From Methanomicrobiales archaeon (GTDB lineage Archaea > Halobacteriota > Methanomicrobia > Methanomicrobiales > Methanoculleaceae): a stretch of DNA of 6,389 bases. Below the pieces are notes generated by a model. The model was not told the DNA's origin and ran no database searches. It worked only from the letters and a program-made list of their open reading frames with translations. The position numbers and the translations under genes were made by a program. Within the stretch, counting starts at the first letter, position 1. Every line of letters starts with the position of its first letter. Positions 5,283 through 6,389 of this stretch are shown one piece after another. Location: contig JAAYND010000005.1 in NCBI GenBank assembly GCA_012521035.1, positions 1-6,389 on the forward strand, given 5' to 3'.

Positions 5283-6389
5283 GACGCCTCTTCCTCCTCA
5301 CCATCGCCCTCCTCCTCATAGCGGCCACAGCCTCTGCTGCCGGCATCCCCGGGGATGCTGACGGCGACGGGGTTCTCGATGAGCGCGAGTACACGGCCGC
5401 GGTCCTCACCTACCTCGTCGGTGAAGGAGACCTCACCCGGACCGACATCCAGGATGCCGCCTGGGTTCTCACCCACCTGGACGGCCACCCCCTTACGATC
5501 ACCGACTCCTCAGGCCAGACCCTGACCATCTCCCGGCCCCTCCGCCGGGTGGTGGTCTTCAGCGGTGAGGCGCTGGAGACGCTCCGGTCGCTCGGGTTTG
5601 ACATGGATAAGGTCGTGGCCGTCGACAAATACAGCCACGCGAAGACCACCTTCTTCCCGGAATGTGCCGGGAAAGAGAACGTCGGATCGTGGCTATCCCC
5701 GGACATGGAGCGGCTCCTCACCCTCAAACCGGATGCCGTCTTCCTCTACGCGACGATCACCGTCGCAACTTGCGACGAGATCCAGCAGAAACTTGAGGCG
5801 AGCATCCCGGGTATCAGGGTTCTCCGGTTCGACTGCTTCAAGCCGGCCACCTACCCCGACGAGATCCGCACAATCGCGGCAGTGACTGGATGCGAAGACC
5901 GGGGCGATGAGTTCGCCCACTTCTATACCGGGGTCATGGATGAGATCCGGGCCGGCACAGCCGATATCCCGGAGGGTGAGAAGACCCGGGCCTACTTTGA
6001 GTACTGGAGCGACTACAAGACGTTCGCGGCAGGCTCCGGGTATAACGAGAAGCTCGAGATCGCCGGCGGAGACAACCCTTTCGCCGGTGAATCGGCCGAG
6101 TACCCCGAGATCGATCCCGAGGCGGTCATCGTCAGCAACCCCGAGGTCGTGATCAAGCTCACCGGCCAGCAACTGGCCGCCGGGGGCTACGTGGGGCGTG
6201 ACATCGCATCGCTTGAGGCGACGCGGTCTGCCATCATCAAACGTCCCGGGTGGGCGAGGCTAGCTGCGGTGGCGGACGACAGGGTCTACGTCATACACTC
6301 CGATATCCTCGGCGGCGCCCAGCACTTCATCGGAACCGCCTACCTCGCGAAGTGGTTCTACCCGGAGCGGTTCGCCGACCTCGACCCGA
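5279..6389 (+). CDS. Dockerin/EF-hand-tagged ABC substrate-binding protein (iron/siderophore/cobalamin type), partial
   Basis: This frame stays open to the window edge, with 370 codons seen. The protein is exported by a signal peptide (about 1-21, ending ATASAAG) without a lipobox cysteine. Residues 26-37 are a textbook calcium loop, D26-x-D28-x-D30-G-x-L-x-x-x-E37. A second half-repeat around 50-68 makes a dockerin-like module. From about 72 a class III periplasmic-binding fold begins (LTITDSSGQTLTISRPLRRVVV), with the cleft region E-A-L-E-T-L-R-S-L-G and later blocks ending in YLAKWFYPERFADLDP, which is normally close to the C-terminus. Such proteins pass ferric chelates, haem or corrinoids to an ABC permease. 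The ligand cannot be decided here. Permease and ATPase genes would be expected just beyond the window. The ATG at 5279 overlaps the upstream stop, which supports this start. Confidence 0.88.
   Translation, partial: MRRLFLLTIALLLIAATASAAGIPGDADGDGVLDEREYTAAVLTYLVGEGDLTRTDIQDAAWVLTHLDGHPLTITDSSGQTLTISRPLRRVVVFSGEALETLRSLGFDMDKVVAVDKYSHAKTTFFPECAGKENVGSWLSPDMERLLTLKPDAVFLYATITVATCDEIQQKLEASIPGIRVLRFDCFKPATYPDEIRTIAAVTGCEDRGDEFAHFYTGVMDEIRAGTADIPEGEKTRAYFEYWSDYKTFAAGSGYNEKLEIAGGDNPFAGESAEYPEIDPEAVIVSNPEVVIKLTGQQLAAGGYVGRDIASLEATRSAIIKRPGWARLAAVADDRVYVIHSDILGGAQHFIGTAYLAKWFYPERFADLDP

Noticed and set aside
5693..6172. A 159-codon minus-strand frame within the binding-protein gene
   Set aside because: The plus-strand frame encodes a full binding-protein fold with signal peptide and EF-hand. 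The minus frame is a G+C-driven shadow.
1..6389. CRISPR arrays, tRNA and rRNA genes
   Set aside because: No regularly spaced repeats and no convincing tRNA T-arm/acceptor combination or rRNA segment were seen by eye.

Overview
The window looks like chromosomal DNA from a G+C-rich archaeon, most likely a methanogen of the Methanomicrobiales (Methanoculleus-like). This rests on protein style and not on a marker gene. It holds a short two-cluster Fe-S protein of the QueG-like type common in methanogens, an archaeal winged-helix regulator, an IS5-type element with an 8-bp target duplication, and a surface beta-sandwich protein beside a dockerin-tagged metal-uptake binding protein. Few genes have a convincing Shine-Dalgarno site. 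Sampled G+C is about 67% in the uptake operon (5101-5160) and about 48% in the HTH-peptidase gene (3541-3600), so the middle looks accessory.

Layout, left to right. (1) The 3' end of a DUF4143-type AAA ATPase gene (to 187) is followed by a hairpin that may be its terminator. (2) A 222-residue epoxyqueuosine-reductase-like double [4Fe-4S] protein (311-979) has a 10-bp inverted repeat enclosing small hairpins at its 3' end (978-1066). This repeat lies between it and a convergent winged-helix regulator (1126-1497, minus). (3) A complete, apparently young insertion sequence (1586-2645) sits just upstream of the regulator. It has 16-bp perfect terminal inverted repeats, an 8-bp perfect target-site duplication and an intact DDE transposase. 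(4) Beyond the IS, a roughly 65-bp scrap (2723-2787) resembles codons 26-49 of the QueG-like gene, with a 7-nt deletion. (5) A minus-strand two-gene operon encodes an HTH plus ImmA/IrrE Zn-peptidase protein (3347-4483) and, 4 nt downstream, a DUF4411 PIN-like nuclease (2821-3342). This resembles a toxin-antitoxin or stress/defence module. (6) A divergent control region (4484-4769) carries an 18-bp perfect palindrome and a second dyad. (7) A plus-strand operon follows: a secreted beta-sandwich protein with a C-terminal membrane anchor (4770-5282), overlapping by ATGA a periplasmic-binding protein with an N-terminal dockerin/EF-hand (5279 to the window edge). It is probably the start of an iron, siderophore or corrinoid ABC uptake operon.

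The least-described parts are the HTH-peptidase/PIN pair, the possible anchor-dockerin arrangement of the uptake operon, the QueG-like protein in a lineage not expected to make queuosine, and the non-coding dyads.
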